Shown here: piece by piece, positions 18,917 through 27,305 of the stretch
Layout: each line of letters opens with the position of its first letter
Numbering within the stretch: position 1 is the stretch's first letter
Source: an uncultured Lachnospiraceae bacterium
GTDB lineage: Bacteria; Bacillota; Clostridia; Lachnospirales; Lachnospiraceae
DNA length: 64,000 nt
NCBI GenBank assembly: GCA_910588955.1
Contig: CAJURQ010000016.1
Span: 8,126 to 72,125 of the forward strand
Direction: 5' to 3'
Position numbers and translations under genes: made by a program
Notes under the pieces: generated by a model
The model's input: only the letters and a program-made list of their open reading frames with translations
The model's database searches: none
Told to the model about the DNA's origin: nothing

Positions 18917-18935
18917 ATTTGTATGTGTACAACTT
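18917..18935. promoter_or_regulatory. Second possible AraR half-site pair at the araA promoter
   Basis: ATTTGTATGTGTACAACTT contains both AraR half-sites with altered spacing and lies just after a TACAAT -10-like box (18911-18916). Two spaced operators would fit the looping mode known for AraR. The araA leader downstream (to 19095) holds GC-rich hairpins such as AGCCGC/GCGGCT. Confidence 0.45.
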
Positions 18936-19095
18936 AATGCTAGCCGCAGGAAAACAAGCGGCTGCGAAGCAGACATTTGTTTTACGCGGCGGTATTAACG
19001 AGCAGATGTCCGACGACGGCGGACAGTGAGCGCGTAAGCGCGGGTCTGCGAGTCTCACAGCACGGCGCAAACAAAAAAGAAAGAGAGGGTATTGT

Positions 19096-20592
19096 ATGAT
19101 CACAGCAAAGAACTACAAATTTTGGTTTTGCACGGGGTCTCAGGACTTGTATGGGGATGAGTGCCTGAGAAAAGTAGCGGATCATTCCGCGAAGATTGTG
19201 GAGGGGTTAAACGCTTCCGGTAATCTGCCTTTTGAGGTGGTATTAAAGCCTACGTTACTCGGGCAGGCTTCCATTCGTCAGGCGTTCAACGACGCGAACA
19301 ATGATCCGGAGTGCGCGGGTGTGATTACATGGATGCATACCTTTTCACCGGCTAAGATGTGGATTCTCGGCTTAAAGGAGTTCCGGAAACCGCTCTGCCA
19401 TCTGCACACACAGTTCAATGAGGAGATCCCTTACGACTCTATCGACATGGATTTCATGAACGAGAACCAGTCCGCCCACGGCGACAGGGAGTACGGGCAT
19501 ATCGTGAGCCGCATGGGTATCGAGCGCAAGATTATTGTGGGACATTGGGCGTCCGAGAGCGTACAGAAACAGCTTGGAAGCTGGATGCGCACAGCAATCG
19601 GCGTGATCGAGTCCTCCCATGTGCGCGTGTGCCGTTTCGGCGACAACATGAACAACGTGGCAGTTACCGAGGGCGATAAGGTAGAGGCGCAGATCAAGTT
19701 CGGCTGGGAGATCGACCATTACTGTGTAAACGACGTGGTGGAGTATGTGGACGCAGTGCCGCAGGGCGACGTGAACGCGCTGGTTGAGGAATATTACAGC
19801 AAATATAAGATCATTGACGAGGGTAGAGATCTCGACGAGTTCAAAAAGCATGTTGCCGTGCAGGCGCAGCAGGAGATCGGTATCGAGAAATTCCTCGTGG
19901 AGAACGATTATCATGCGGTTGTGACGCATTTCGGTATGCTTGGCGGTTTGAAGCAGCTTCCGGGTCTGGCGATCCAGAGACTGATGGAGAAAGGCTACGG
20001 CTTCGGTGCGGAGGGCGACTGGAAAGTAGCGGCAATGGTGCGCATTATGAAGCTGATGACGGCGGGTATCAAGGATGCGAAGGGAACTTCCATGATGGAG
20101 GATTACACCTACAATCTCGTGCCCGGCAAGGAGGGTATTTTGCAGGCGCACATGCTTGAGGTATGTCCTTCCGTTGCGGACGGCGAGATCGGTATTAAGG
20201 TTTGCCCGCTTTCCATGGGTAACAGGGAAGACCCCGCACGTCTCGTATTTACGTCTAAGACAGGTCCTGCAGTGGCATGTTCGCTGGTTGACCTTGGCAC
20301 ACGTTTCCGCCTGCTGATCAATGCGGTGGACTGCAAGAAGGTGGAGAAGCCTATGCCGAAGCTTCCTGTCGGCACGGCATTCTGGACGCCTCAGCCTAAT
20401 ATGGAAATTGGCGCGACCGCGTGGATTCTTGCAGGCGGCGCACATCACACGGCGTTCTCCTACGATCTGACTGTGGAGCAGATGGCGGACTGGGCTGACG
20501 CAATGGGTATCGAGAGCGTTATCATCGACAAGGATACCAATATTCGTGACTTTAAGAATATGCTTAGATGGAACGAGGCAGCGTTCCGTTAA
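19096..20592 (+). CDS. araA: L-arabinose isomerase
   Basis: Cytoplasmic enzyme converting L-arabinose to L-ribulose, the first step of arabinose breakdown. The 498-residue length is normal for AraA. The N-terminus KNYKFWFCTGSQDLYGDE, the segment WMHTFSPAKMW and the conserved FGMLGGLKQLPGLAIQR and GAHHTAFSY regions are family hallmarks. The Mn-binding glutamate and histidine positions are present. Start ATG follows AGAGAGGG. It is followed after 32 bases by the kinase gene and then araD, an ara operon order. Expression is probably repressed by AraR through the boxes upstream. Confidence 0.97.
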   Translation: MITAKNYKFWFCTGSQDLYGDECLRKVADHSAKIVEGLNASGNLPFEVVLKPTLLGQASIRQAFNDANNDPECAGVITWMHTFSPAKMWILGLKEFRKPLCHLHTQFNEEIPYDSIDMDFMNENQSAHGDREYGHIVSRMGIERKIIVGHWASESVQKQLGSWMRTAIGVIESSHVRVCRFGDNMNNVAVTEGDKVEAQIKFGWEIDHYCVNDVVEYVDAVPQGDVNALVEEYYSKYKIIDEGRDLDEFKKHVAVQAQQEIGIEKFLVENDYHAVVTHFGMLGGLKQLPGLAIQRLMEKGYGFGAEGDWKVAAMVRIMKLMTAGIKDAKGTSMMEDYTYNLVPGKEGILQAHMLEVCPSVADGEIGIKVCPLSMGNREDPARLVFTSKTGPAVACSLVDLGTRFRLLINAVDCKKVEKPMPKLPVGTAFWTPQPNMEIGATAWILAGGAHHTAFSYDLTVEQMADWADAMGIESVIIDKDTNIRDFKNMLRWNEAAFR

Positions 20593-20624
20593 CTAAATAT
20601 GTAAAAGGAGGAAAAGGGATAAGT

Positions 20625-22214
20625 ATGGGAGCAAAAGAATGTATTGCAAGCGGTAAGGCGGTGCTGGGTATTGAGTTCGGTTCTACCAGAATCAAGGCGG
20701 TTCTTGTGGACGAGAACAACAAGCCCATTGCATCGGGGGCGCACGATTGGGAGAACAGGCTGGAGAACGGCATCTGGACTTACAGTTTGGATGACATCTG
20801 GACAGGACTGCAGGACTGCTACAAAAAGCTGACGGAAGATGTGCAGGCACAGTACGGCGAGAAACTTGTGAAGCTGGGGGCGATCGGTTTCTCTGCAATG
20901 ATGCACGGTTATATGGCGTTCAATGAGAAGGATGAACTGATGGTTCCCTTCCGCACATGGAGAAATACGATCACGGAGGAGGCTTCCACGAAGCTGACCG
21001 AGCTGTTCAACTATCATATTCCGCAGAGATGGACGATTGCGCATCTCTATCAGGCGGTTTTAAACGGCGAGGCGCATGTGCCGGATCTGAAATTTGTCAT
21101 CACGCTGGCGGGCTATATCCAGTGGAAGCTGACGGGTGAAAAGATCGTCGGCGTGGGCGAGGCGTCCGGCATGTTCCCGATCGACATTGCGACGGGGCAG
21201 TTTAACGAAAAGATGATCGCGCAGTTTGACGAGGCGGTTGCGGACAAGGGCTTTGCATGGAAATTGAAGGATGTGCTCCCGGCGGTTTACACAGCGGGAC
21301 AGCAGGCGGGCGCGCTGACCGAGGAAGGCGCGAAGCTTCTCGATCCCACGGGCACTTTGGAGGCAGGTATTCCTTTCTGTCCTCCCGAGGGTGATGCGGG
21401 CACAGGCATGGCGGCGACCAACAGTGTGGCGCAGCGTACCGGCAATGTATCTGCGGGAACGAGCGTGTTCGGTATGATCGTTATGGAGAAGGAACTGTCC
21501 AAGGTTTATGACGCCATTGATCTGGTGACGACCCCGGATGGCAGCCTTGTGGCGATGGTGCACTGTAACAACTGTACTTCCGACCTGAATGCGTGGGTGA
21601 ATCTGTTTAAGGAGTATTCGGAAGTGATGGGCATGAAGGTGGATATGAACGAGCTGTACGGCAACCTCTACCGCAAGGCATTGGAGGGAGACGACGACTG
21701 CGGCGGTCTGCTTGCCTACAACTATTTCTCCGGCGAGCATGTGACCGGCTTTAACGAGGGACGTCCGCTGTTTGTGAGAACGCCCGACGCGAAGTTCAAT
21801 CTGGCGAACTTTATGAGAGTGCATCTGTTCACCTCCCTCGGTGCGCTGAAGACCGGCTTTGACATTCTTTTCCAGGAAGAGAAAGTGGAAGTGGATGAGA
21901 TCTTAGGGCACGGCGGTCTGTTCAAGACCAAGGGCGTAGGGCAGAGCATCCTTGCGGCGGCAATGAACGCACCCGTGAGCGTTATGGAGACGGCGGGTGA
22001 AGGCGGCGCATGGGGCATTGCGCTTCTCGCTTCCTACATGATCAATAAGGGCGTGGACGAGAGTCTGGCGGCGTTCCTCGACAGCAAAGTATTTGCGGGT
22101 CAGAAGGGTGAGAAACTGGAGCCGAAGGCATCCGATGTGGAAGGATTTAACAAGTTTATGAAGTTATACGGCGCGGGACTTGCGATCGAGAGAGCGGCAG
22201 TTGAATCTATGTAA
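20625..22214 (+). CDS. FGGY-family sugar kinase, probably L-ribulokinase
   Basis: A 529-residue FGGY kinase. N-terminal phosphate-binding segment GIEFGSTRIKAVLVDENNK (residues 14-32); C-terminal ATP-site region ILGHGGLFKTKGVGQSILAA. It resembles the xylulokinase-like branch rather than classic AraB, but its place between L-arabinose isomerase and L-ribulose-5-P 4-epimerase argues for L-ribulose phosphorylation. ATG 20625 follows AAAAGGAGG; an in-frame ATG at 20568 lies inside araA and is rejected. Xylulose is the alternative substrate. Confidence 0.88.
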   Translation: MGAKECIASGKAVLGIEFGSTRIKAVLVDENNKPIASGAHDWENRLENGIWTYSLDDIWTGLQDCYKKLTEDVQAQYGEKLVKLGAIGFSAMMHGYMAFNEKDELMVPFRTWRNTITEEASTKLTELFNYHIPQRWTIAHLYQAVLNGEAHVPDLKFVITLAGYIQWKLTGEKIVGVGEASGMFPIDIATGQFNEKMIAQFDEAVADKGFAWKLKDVLPAVYTAGQQAGALTEEGAKLLDPTGTLEAGIPFCPPEGDAGTGMAATNSVAQRTGNVSAGTSVFGMIVMEKELSKVYDAIDLVTTPDGSLVAMVHCNNCTSDLNAWVNLFKEYSEVMGMKVDMNELYGNLYRKALEGDDDCGGLLAYNYFSGEHVTGFNEGRPLFVRTPDAKFNLANFMRVHLFTSLGALKTGFDILFQEEKVEVDEILGHGGLFKTKGVGQSILAAAMNAPVSVMETAGEGGAWGIALLASYMINKGVDESLAAFLDSKVFAGQKGEKLEPKASDVEGFNKFMKLYGAGLAIERAAVESM

Positions 22215-22257
22215 TATCAAAATCTGAGCAGAGTGAAATATATACAGGAGGTATAAC

Positions 22258-22953
22258 ATGTTAGAGGAACTGAAAAAACGTGTCTATGAGGCGAATATGC
22301 TGCTTCCGAAGTATGGACTTGTCACATTCACATGGGGGAATGTGAGTGAGATTGACAGGGAGAGCGGTATTTTTGCGATCAAGCCGAGCGGCGTGGACTA
22401 TGACAAGCTGACGCCGGATGATATGGTACTTGTGGATCTGGAAGGCAACAAGGTGGAGGGGAAGTATAATCCTTCTTCCGACACGGCGACCCATGTGGAG
22501 CTCTACAAGGCTTACGAGGAGATCGGCGGCGTTGTACATACCCATTCTTCCTACGCCACAAGCTGGGCACAGGCGGGCAGAAGCATTCCCTGTTACGGAA
22601 CGACCCATGCGGATTACTTTTACGGGGATATCCCGTGTCTGCGCTGTCTGAATGAGGACGAGATCGCGGATGCTTACGAGAAGAACACCGGGCTTCTGAT
22701 TGTCAGCGAGTTTAAGAGAATGGATAAAGACCCGGTGGCGGTTCCGGCAGTGCTCTGCAAGAACCACGGTCCTTTTGCGTGGGGCAAAGACGCGCATGAG
22801 GCGGTGCACAATGCGGTTGTACTCGAGGAAGTGGCGAAGATGGCTTACCGCGCGGAGACGATCAATGCGAGGATCCAGCCCGCGCCGCAGGAACTGCAGG
22901 ATAAGCATTATTTCCGCAAGCATGGCGCCAACGCGTACTACGGACAAAAGTAA
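22258..22953 (+). CDS. araD: L-ribulose-5-phosphate 4-epimerase
   Basis: Class II aldolase-fold epimerase of 231 residues making D-xylulose-5-P from L-ribulose-5-P. Zinc ligands are visible in the VHTHSSYATSWAQ segment and in the later CKNHGPFAWG motif (His). SDTATHVELYKAY and the substrate-loop region WGNVSEIDRESG are also typical. A GGAGG site precedes the ATG. It completes the arabinose-to-xylulose-5-P route; the following transketolase and Rpe genes continue into the pentose phosphate pathway. Confidence 0.95.
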   Translation: MLEELKKRVYEANMLLPKYGLVTFTWGNVSEIDRESGIFAIKPSGVDYDKLTPDDMVLVDLEGNKVEGKYNPSSDTATHVELYKAYEEIGGVVHTHSSYATSWAQAGRSIPCYGTTHADYFYGDIPCLRCLNEDEIADAYEKNTGLLIVSEFKRMDKDPVAVPAVLCKNHGPFAWGKDAHEAVHNAVVLEEVAKMAYRAETINARIQPAPQELQDKHYFRKHGANAYYGQK

Positions 22954-23044
22954 TTAATTGTGCCCGGGCACGGTGACAAAATGAAAGCTTTGTGATACAC
23001 TTTAGGCAGATGATTATTATAGTTTTGATGGATGGAGGACAGCG

Positions 23045-23884
23045 ATGAACAAATTAGAGTTACAAAAAACAGCTAATGAAGTTCGCAAGGGTATCGTGAC
23101 GGCGGTACATGGCGCGAAGGCAGGGCATCCGGGCGGATCTCTGTCGGCGGCAGACATTTTTACTTATCTGTATTTTGAGGAGATGAACATTGACCCGAAA
23201 GATCCGAAGAAAGCGGACAGAGACCGTTTCGTACTTTCCAAGGGACACACCGCTCCCGGACTTTATTCCGTACTGGCGAACAGAGGGTACTTCCCGGTGG
23301 AGGATCTGCCCACCCTGCGGCACCTCGGTTCTTATCTGCAGGGTCATCCCTGTATGCAGGAGACGCCCGGCGTAGACATGTCTTCAGGCTCTCTGGGACA
23401 GGGTATCTCCGCGGCAGTAGGTATGGCTCTCGCGGCGAAGATGGACGGCAAGGATTACAGAACCTACACGCTGCTCGGCGACGGAGAGATTCAGGAAGGG
23501 CAGGTTTGGGAGGCGTCCATGTTTGCGGGACACAGAAAGCTTGACAATCTGGTAGTGATCGTGGACAACAACGGACTGCAGATCGACGGTAAGATTGACG
23601 ACGTGTGCTCCCCTTACCCGATTGACAAGAAGTTTGAGGCGTTTAATTTCCATGTAATCAATATAGACGGTAACGACTTTGACCAGATCGACGCGGCGTT
23701 CAAGGAGGCTAAGGCGACCAAGGGTATGCCCACCGCTATTATCTGTAAGACGGTGAAGGGCAAAGGCGTTTCCTTTATGGAGAACAATGCGGGCTGGCAC
23801 GGCAAAGCGCCCAATGATGAAGAGTACGCGACGGCGATGGCTGATCTTGAGAAGATCGGTAAAGAGTTAGGAGGTGCAAACTAA
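23045..23884 (+). CDS. Transketolase, N-terminal subunit
   Basis: Thiamine-diphosphate-binding half of a split transketolase, 279 residues. It carries KAGHPGGSLSAADI, the GDG...N cofactor motif (GDGEIQEGQVWEASMFA to VDNNGLQIDG) and KTVKGKGVSFMEN. It acts with the C-terminal subunit encoded next, whose ATG overlaps this stop codon by one base. Placement after araD suggests dedicated processing of arabinose-derived pentose phosphates. A 91-base gap before it could hold a separate promoter, but none is convincing. Confidence 0.95.
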   Translation: MNKLELQKTANEVRKGIVTAVHGAKAGHPGGSLSAADIFTYLYFEEMNIDPKDPKKADRDRFVLSKGHTAPGLYSVLANRGYFPVEDLPTLRHLGSYLQGHPCMQETPGVDMSSGSLGQGISAAVGMALAAKMDGKDYRTYTLLGDGEIQEGQVWEASMFAGHRKLDNLVVIVDNNGLQIDGKIDDVCSPYPIDKKFEAFNFHVINIDGNDFDQIDAAFKEAKATKGMPTAIICKTVKGKGVSFMENNAGWHGKAPNDEEYATAMADLEKIGKELGGAN

Positions 23885-24825
23885 TGGCAGATGTAAAGAA
23901 AATTGCGACAAGAGAAAGCTATGGTAATGCACTTGCCGAGTGTGGGGCAGAATTTCCCAATCTGGTAGTGCTGGACGCGGACCTTGCGGGCGCGACCAAG
24001 ACGGGCGTGTTCCTGAAAGCGTTCCCGGACCGCCATATCGACTGTGGTATTGCAGAGTGTAACATGACAGGTATTGCGGCAGGTCTTGCCACCTGCGGTA
24101 AGATTCCTTTTATCAGTTCCTTCGCTATGTTTGCGGCAGGGCGTAACTTTGAGCAGGTTCGTAACTCCATCGGTTATCCTCATCTGAATGTAAAGATCGG
24201 TGCAACCCATGCCGGTATTACCGTAGGCGAGGACGGCGCGACCCATCAGTGTAACGAGGACGTGGCTCTGATGCGCACCATTCCCGGAATGACCGTTATC
24301 GTGCCCTCCGACGATGTGGAGGCGAAAGCGGCGGTACGCGCGGCGATTGAGATGGAAGGTCCTGTATATCTGCGTTTCGGTCGTGCGGCTGTGCCTGTGA
24401 TTAACGACAAGCCGGATTACAAATTTGAGATCGGCAAGGGTGTTCTTCTGAGAGAGGGAACGGACGTGACGATCATCGCGAGCGGCATTACGGTTTCTTC
24501 CGCTCTGGATGCGGCGGAGATGCTTGCGGCGGACGGAATCAGCGCAGAAGTGATCAATATCCACACCATCAAGCCGCTGGACGAGGAACTGGTACTTGCT
24601 TCCGCGAAGAAGACCGGCAAAGTGGTTACGGCGGAAGAGCACACCGTGATCGGCGGTCTTGGCAGCGCTGTCTGCGACTGCCTGTCTGAGAAACATCCTA
24701 CGCCCGTTCTGCGGATCGGTATGCAGGATACGTTTGGTGAGTCCGGTTCCGCGAACGCGCTGGTAGAGAAGTATGGTCTGGACGGCAAGGGCATTTACGA
24801 GAAAGTAAAGGGCTTCGTAAAATAA
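23884..24825 (+). CDS. Transketolase, C-terminal subunit
   Basis: A 313-residue partner with the pyrimidine-binding and C-terminal domains. Visible motifs are DADLAGATKTGVF, the catalytic glutamate segment DCGIAECNMTGIAAGLA, GATHAGITVGEDGATHQ and EEHTVIGGLGSAV. It overlaps the N-terminal subunit by one base (TAATG), ensuring stoichiometric translation. Split transketolases are common in Clostridia. It transfers two-carbon units among pentose phosphates, feeding glycolysis. Confidence 0.95.
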   Translation: MADVKKIATRESYGNALAECGAEFPNLVVLDADLAGATKTGVFLKAFPDRHIDCGIAECNMTGIAAGLATCGKIPFISSFAMFAAGRNFEQVRNSIGYPHLNVKIGATHAGITVGEDGATHQCNEDVALMRTIPGMTVIVPSDDVEAKAAVRAAIEMEGPVYLRFGRAAVPVINDKPDYKFEIGKGVLLREGTDVTIIASGITVSSALDAAEMLAADGISAEVINIHTIKPLDEELVLASAKKTGKVVTAEEHTVIGGLGSAVCDCLSEKHPTPVLRIGMQDTFGESGSANALVEKYGLDGKGIYEKVKGFVK

Positions 24826-24862
24826 CGCAGGTTTTTCGAGTGGCACTGCGGAGGAAATAAAA

Positions 24863-25516
24863 ATGAGAAAAAACATTTTGTCTCCCTCAATTTTGGCGGC
24901 TGATTTCACCAGATTAGGGGAGCAGATCAAAGAGGCAGACGAAGCCGGAGCGGAATATTTACATATTGACGTCATGGACGGGGTGTTTGTGCCTTCCATT
25001 TCCTTCGGAATGCCGGTAATCCGTTCTATTCGTAAGGAGACGGATAGGGTTTTTGACGTACACTTGATGATCGTGGATCCTGACCGCTATCTGAAAGAAT
25101 TTAAGGCGTGCGGCGCGGACAGCATCACCTTTCATCTGGAGGCTACGGACGATGCGGAGGAGACGATTGATCTCATCCGTAATCTCGGCTGCCGTGTGGG
25201 CATGTCGATCAAACCGAAAACTCCTGTGGAGGCGGTAAAAAAGTATCTGCCAAAACTGGATATGCTTTTGGTGATGACGGTAGAGCCGGGATTTGGCGGT
25301 CAGAAATATATCCCAGAATCTACGGAGCGCATCCGTAGAGTACGAGAGATGGCCGACGAGATGGGGCTTGACCTTGACATTCAGGTGGATGGCGGTATCA
25401 CGGTGGACAACGCGAAAATTGTGATGGACGCCGGAGCGAATGTGATTGTGGCAGGTTCCGCTGTTTTTGGCGGAAGCATTACGGAGAATGTGAAGAAGTA
25501 TCTGGCACAGTTTTGA
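24863..25516 (+). CDS. rpe: Ribulose-phosphate 3-epimerase
   Basis: TIM-barrel epimerase interconverting ribulose-5-P and xylulose-5-P, 217 residues, standard length. The motifs SPSILAADF, HIDVMDGVFVPS, VEPGFGGQKYI and VDGGITVDN hold the metal ligands (His, Asp) and catalytic aspartates. It starts 37 bases after the transketolase stop with a GGAGG site and ends the pentose block; a convergent hairpin follows. Confidence 0.96.
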   Translation: MRKNILSPSILAADFTRLGEQIKEADEAGAEYLHIDVMDGVFVPSISFGMPVIRSIRKETDRVFDVHLMIVDPDRYLKEFKACGADSITFHLEATDDAEETIDLIRNLGCRVGMSIKPKTPVEAVKKYLPKLDMLLVMTVEPGFGGQKYIPESTERIRRVREMADEMGLDLDIQVDGGITVDNAKIVMDAGANVIVAGSAVFGGSITENVKKYLAQF

Positions 25517-25532
25517 AGTGTATAAAAAGTGT

Positions 25533-25555
25533 GGCGCAGTCGTTTAGACTGCGCC
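25533..25555. terminator. Convergent hairpin between rpe and the ATPase gene
   Basis: A perfect 9-bp stem GGCGCAGTC / GACTGCGCC with loop GTTTA. The ATPase stop codon lies inside the loop. On the minus strand it is followed by a T run (CTTTTT), so it best serves the minus-strand gene. It may also end rpe transcripts. Confidence 0.7.
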
Positions 25556-27007
25556 GCTTATTTTGCTGTTTGCCTCCGCTTTTCCCAGAATATAGAGGAA
25601 GGCGATGGCGGGTACACGGAGAATCGGGGTTGCTGTCTCGTGCTTTGCAATGCCGAAATCGTTCATTTCTTTTGTGATCAGAAAGGCGTGCGTGACTTTT
25701 GCGTCTTTGTCCTTACACAGCTCTACGATGGCATCCGTAGCGGGAATGTGGGAGTTGTTGCGGTATTTCACTTCGCAGAGAATTTTCCTTCGGGGAAGTT
25801 CCACTACAACATCGACTTCCTTGTGGTTGTCTCTGGCATTTCTGAAATAGCCGAGCTGTGCCGGAGTGCCCTGATAAAAGGAAACCATATGCTTATACAC
25901 GGCAGTTTCCACCATGGCGCCCAATTCGGTTTCATCCGAAAGCACATCATCGATCATCAGTACCGCGTTGCGAATGGCGGCATCCGCGATAAAAATCTTA
26001 GGTTTTCCCTTTAATGCGCCCTTGCTGCCTACGTTCATAGGTTTGGCAAGGTAAATGAGATTGGACATTTCCAAAGCCTCGATATAGCTGTCGATGGTGG
26101 AGACGGAGATGTTTTCCAGTTCTTTTGCTGCCGTGGACGTACTGAATATTTCTGTGGAATTCATACACAAATATAAAAACAGTTTTTCCATGAGAAGCGG
26201 ATTGCGAATGTTAAAGAGAGATAACACGTCGCGTTTGATTACCTTGTCAACCACGTCTTCGCGGAGCATCCGCTGTGCATACAGATCGTCGCCGGATAGT
26301 ACAAGCTCCGGAAATCCGCCAATAGTCATGTAGCGGTTAAAATGATTTCTCAGAGGAAGAAAGCGGCTCACCAGATCGCCAAGCTGTGCATAGTCCATAT
26401 CCGTAAGGTCGCAGGGCTGTATGGTTTCAGCAGGCAAAGGATCATCCAGCTTGAGCACCCTGCAATATTCGTAAAAAGACATGGTAGGGATTTTCAAAAT
26501 ATTCCATCTTCCGGTACCGCTGTCGGTAGAGCCTTTTTCTAAAATAGGGCTTGCCGATCCTGTGGCAGCCATGCGGATATCCTTTCTGCTGTCATAGATG
26601 ACTTTCATCCATAATTCCCAGTCATTCGTATATTGTATCTCATCAAAGAAAAGATATTTTTCTCCCTCAAGCGGGTACATGGATTCGTAGACGGAGAGCA
26701 CGGTTTCCACACTGATCAACTTGAGAATCGGATTGTCAAAAGAGACATACAGGATGTTTCTCGGATTAATACCCTCGTCCAGCAGTTTGTCAATAATCTG
26801 ATATAAGATGGTAGTTTTGCCGACGCGCCTCACGCCGGACAGAACGACGAAGCGGCGGATGCTGGGATGTTTGAGCATTTGAAGCGCTTCGTAAAAAGCA
26901 AGGCGTCTTTGCGGTTTGGCATCTTCTTTCACGGCGGCTGGCGCTCTCCACCACGGATTGTATTGCCATAAAACTTTTATGATTTTTTCTTCGCTCACGA
27001 TTGCCAT
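25544..27007 (-). CDS. ATPase of the AAA / DUF4143 family with nuclease-like C-terminus
   Basis: A 487-residue protein. The N-terminal P-loop ATPase shows Walker A GVRRVGKTTIL (about residues 68-78) and Walker B KYLFFDEIQ. Then comes a region typical of DUF4143, and a C-terminal segment EVDVVVELPRRKILCEVKY that looks like a PD-(D/E)XK nuclease core. These proteins are common, patchily distributed and of unproven role; mobile or defence-related functions have been suggested. Start chosen at 27007 because AAGGAGG lies a few bases upstream on the minus strand; a longer frame to 27085 runs into the palindrome at 27054. An unusual 33-bp-period repeat array occupies the upstream region and may be its control site. 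Confidence 0.85.
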   Translation of the reverse strand: MAIVSEEKIIKVLWQYNPWWRAPAAVKEDAKPQRRLAFYEALQMLKHPSIRRFVVLSGVRRVGKTTILYQIIDKLLDEGINPRNILYVSFDNPILKLISVETVLSVYESMYPLEGEKYLFFDEIQYTNDWELWMKVIYDSRKDIRMAATGSASPILEKGSTDSGTGRWNILKIPTMSFYEYCRVLKLDDPLPAETIQPCDLTDMDYAQLGDLVSRFLPLRNHFNRYMTIGGFPELVLSGDDLYAQRMLREDVVDKVIKRDVLSLFNIRNPLLMEKLFLYLCMNSTEIFSTSTAAKELENISVSTIDSYIEALEMSNLIYLAKPMNVGSKGALKGKPKIFIADAAIRNAVLMIDDVLSDETELGAMVETAVYKHMVSFYQGTPAQLGYFRNARDNHKEVDVVVELPRRKILCEVKYRNNSHIPATDAIVELCKDKDAKVTHAFLITKEMNDFGIAKHETATPILRVPAIAFLYILGKAEANSKISGAV

Positions 27008-27053
27008 AAGACGCCTCCTTTTACTATAAGGTAGTGTTTCAGCGTAAAGCAAA

Positions 27054-27094
27054 AATATACTTATGAAACAGTCAGACTGTTTCATAAGTATATT
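27054..27094. repeat. Perfect 20-bp palindrome with one central base
   Basis: 27054-27073 and 27075-27094 are exact reverse complements around A27074 (core AACAGTC-A-GACTGTT). It lies 47 bases upstream of the ATPase start and forms the first unit of the array that follows. As DNA it is a candidate operator; as RNA it would be a long hairpin in the ATPase leader. Confidence 0.9.
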
Positions 27095-27272
27095 ATAACA
27101 ACAGTCTGACTATTTTGCAAGTATACCACGACAACAACTCGACTGTTTTATAAGTATATTATAGAAATAAGCAAACTATTATAATAATATAAACTATAAA
27201 AATACAGACTGTTTTGAAAGTATAACAAAGAAACGCGCAGACTGTTTTCCTGTTATACTATGAAAACAGTCT
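27075..27272. repeat. Six direct repeat units with exact 33-bp period
   Basis: An 18-base core related to GACTGTTTTATAAGTATA begins at 27075, 27108, 27141, 27174, 27207 and 27240, always 33 bases apart. It is joined by 15 less conserved, AT-rich bases. The fourth unit is the most diverged. On the minus strand each core reads TATACTT...AACAGTC, so a -10-like TATACT recurs each period in most units. The array fills the ATPase-MATE gap and encodes no open frame. Confidence 0.85.
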
Positions 27273-27280
27273 GCGCGTTT
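27231..27280 (-). terminator. Hairpin after the MATE gene, built on the last repeat unit
   Basis: Perfect 19-bp inverted repeat (27231-27249 with 27262-27280; core GCGCAGACTGTTTTC) with a 12-base loop, 26 bases beyond the MATE stop on the minus strand. It is followed by CTTTG only, so the T run is weak. It shares the ACAGTCTG motif with the 33-bp array. Confidence 0.65.
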
Positions 27281-27305
27281 AAAAGACATAAAATGTAATT
27301 GGATG

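Noticed and set aside
27075..27272. 33-bp array as a CRISPR
   Set aside because: Units are contiguous and imperfect; the 15-base variable parts are AT-rich and related to each other, not unique spacers. No cas genes are present.
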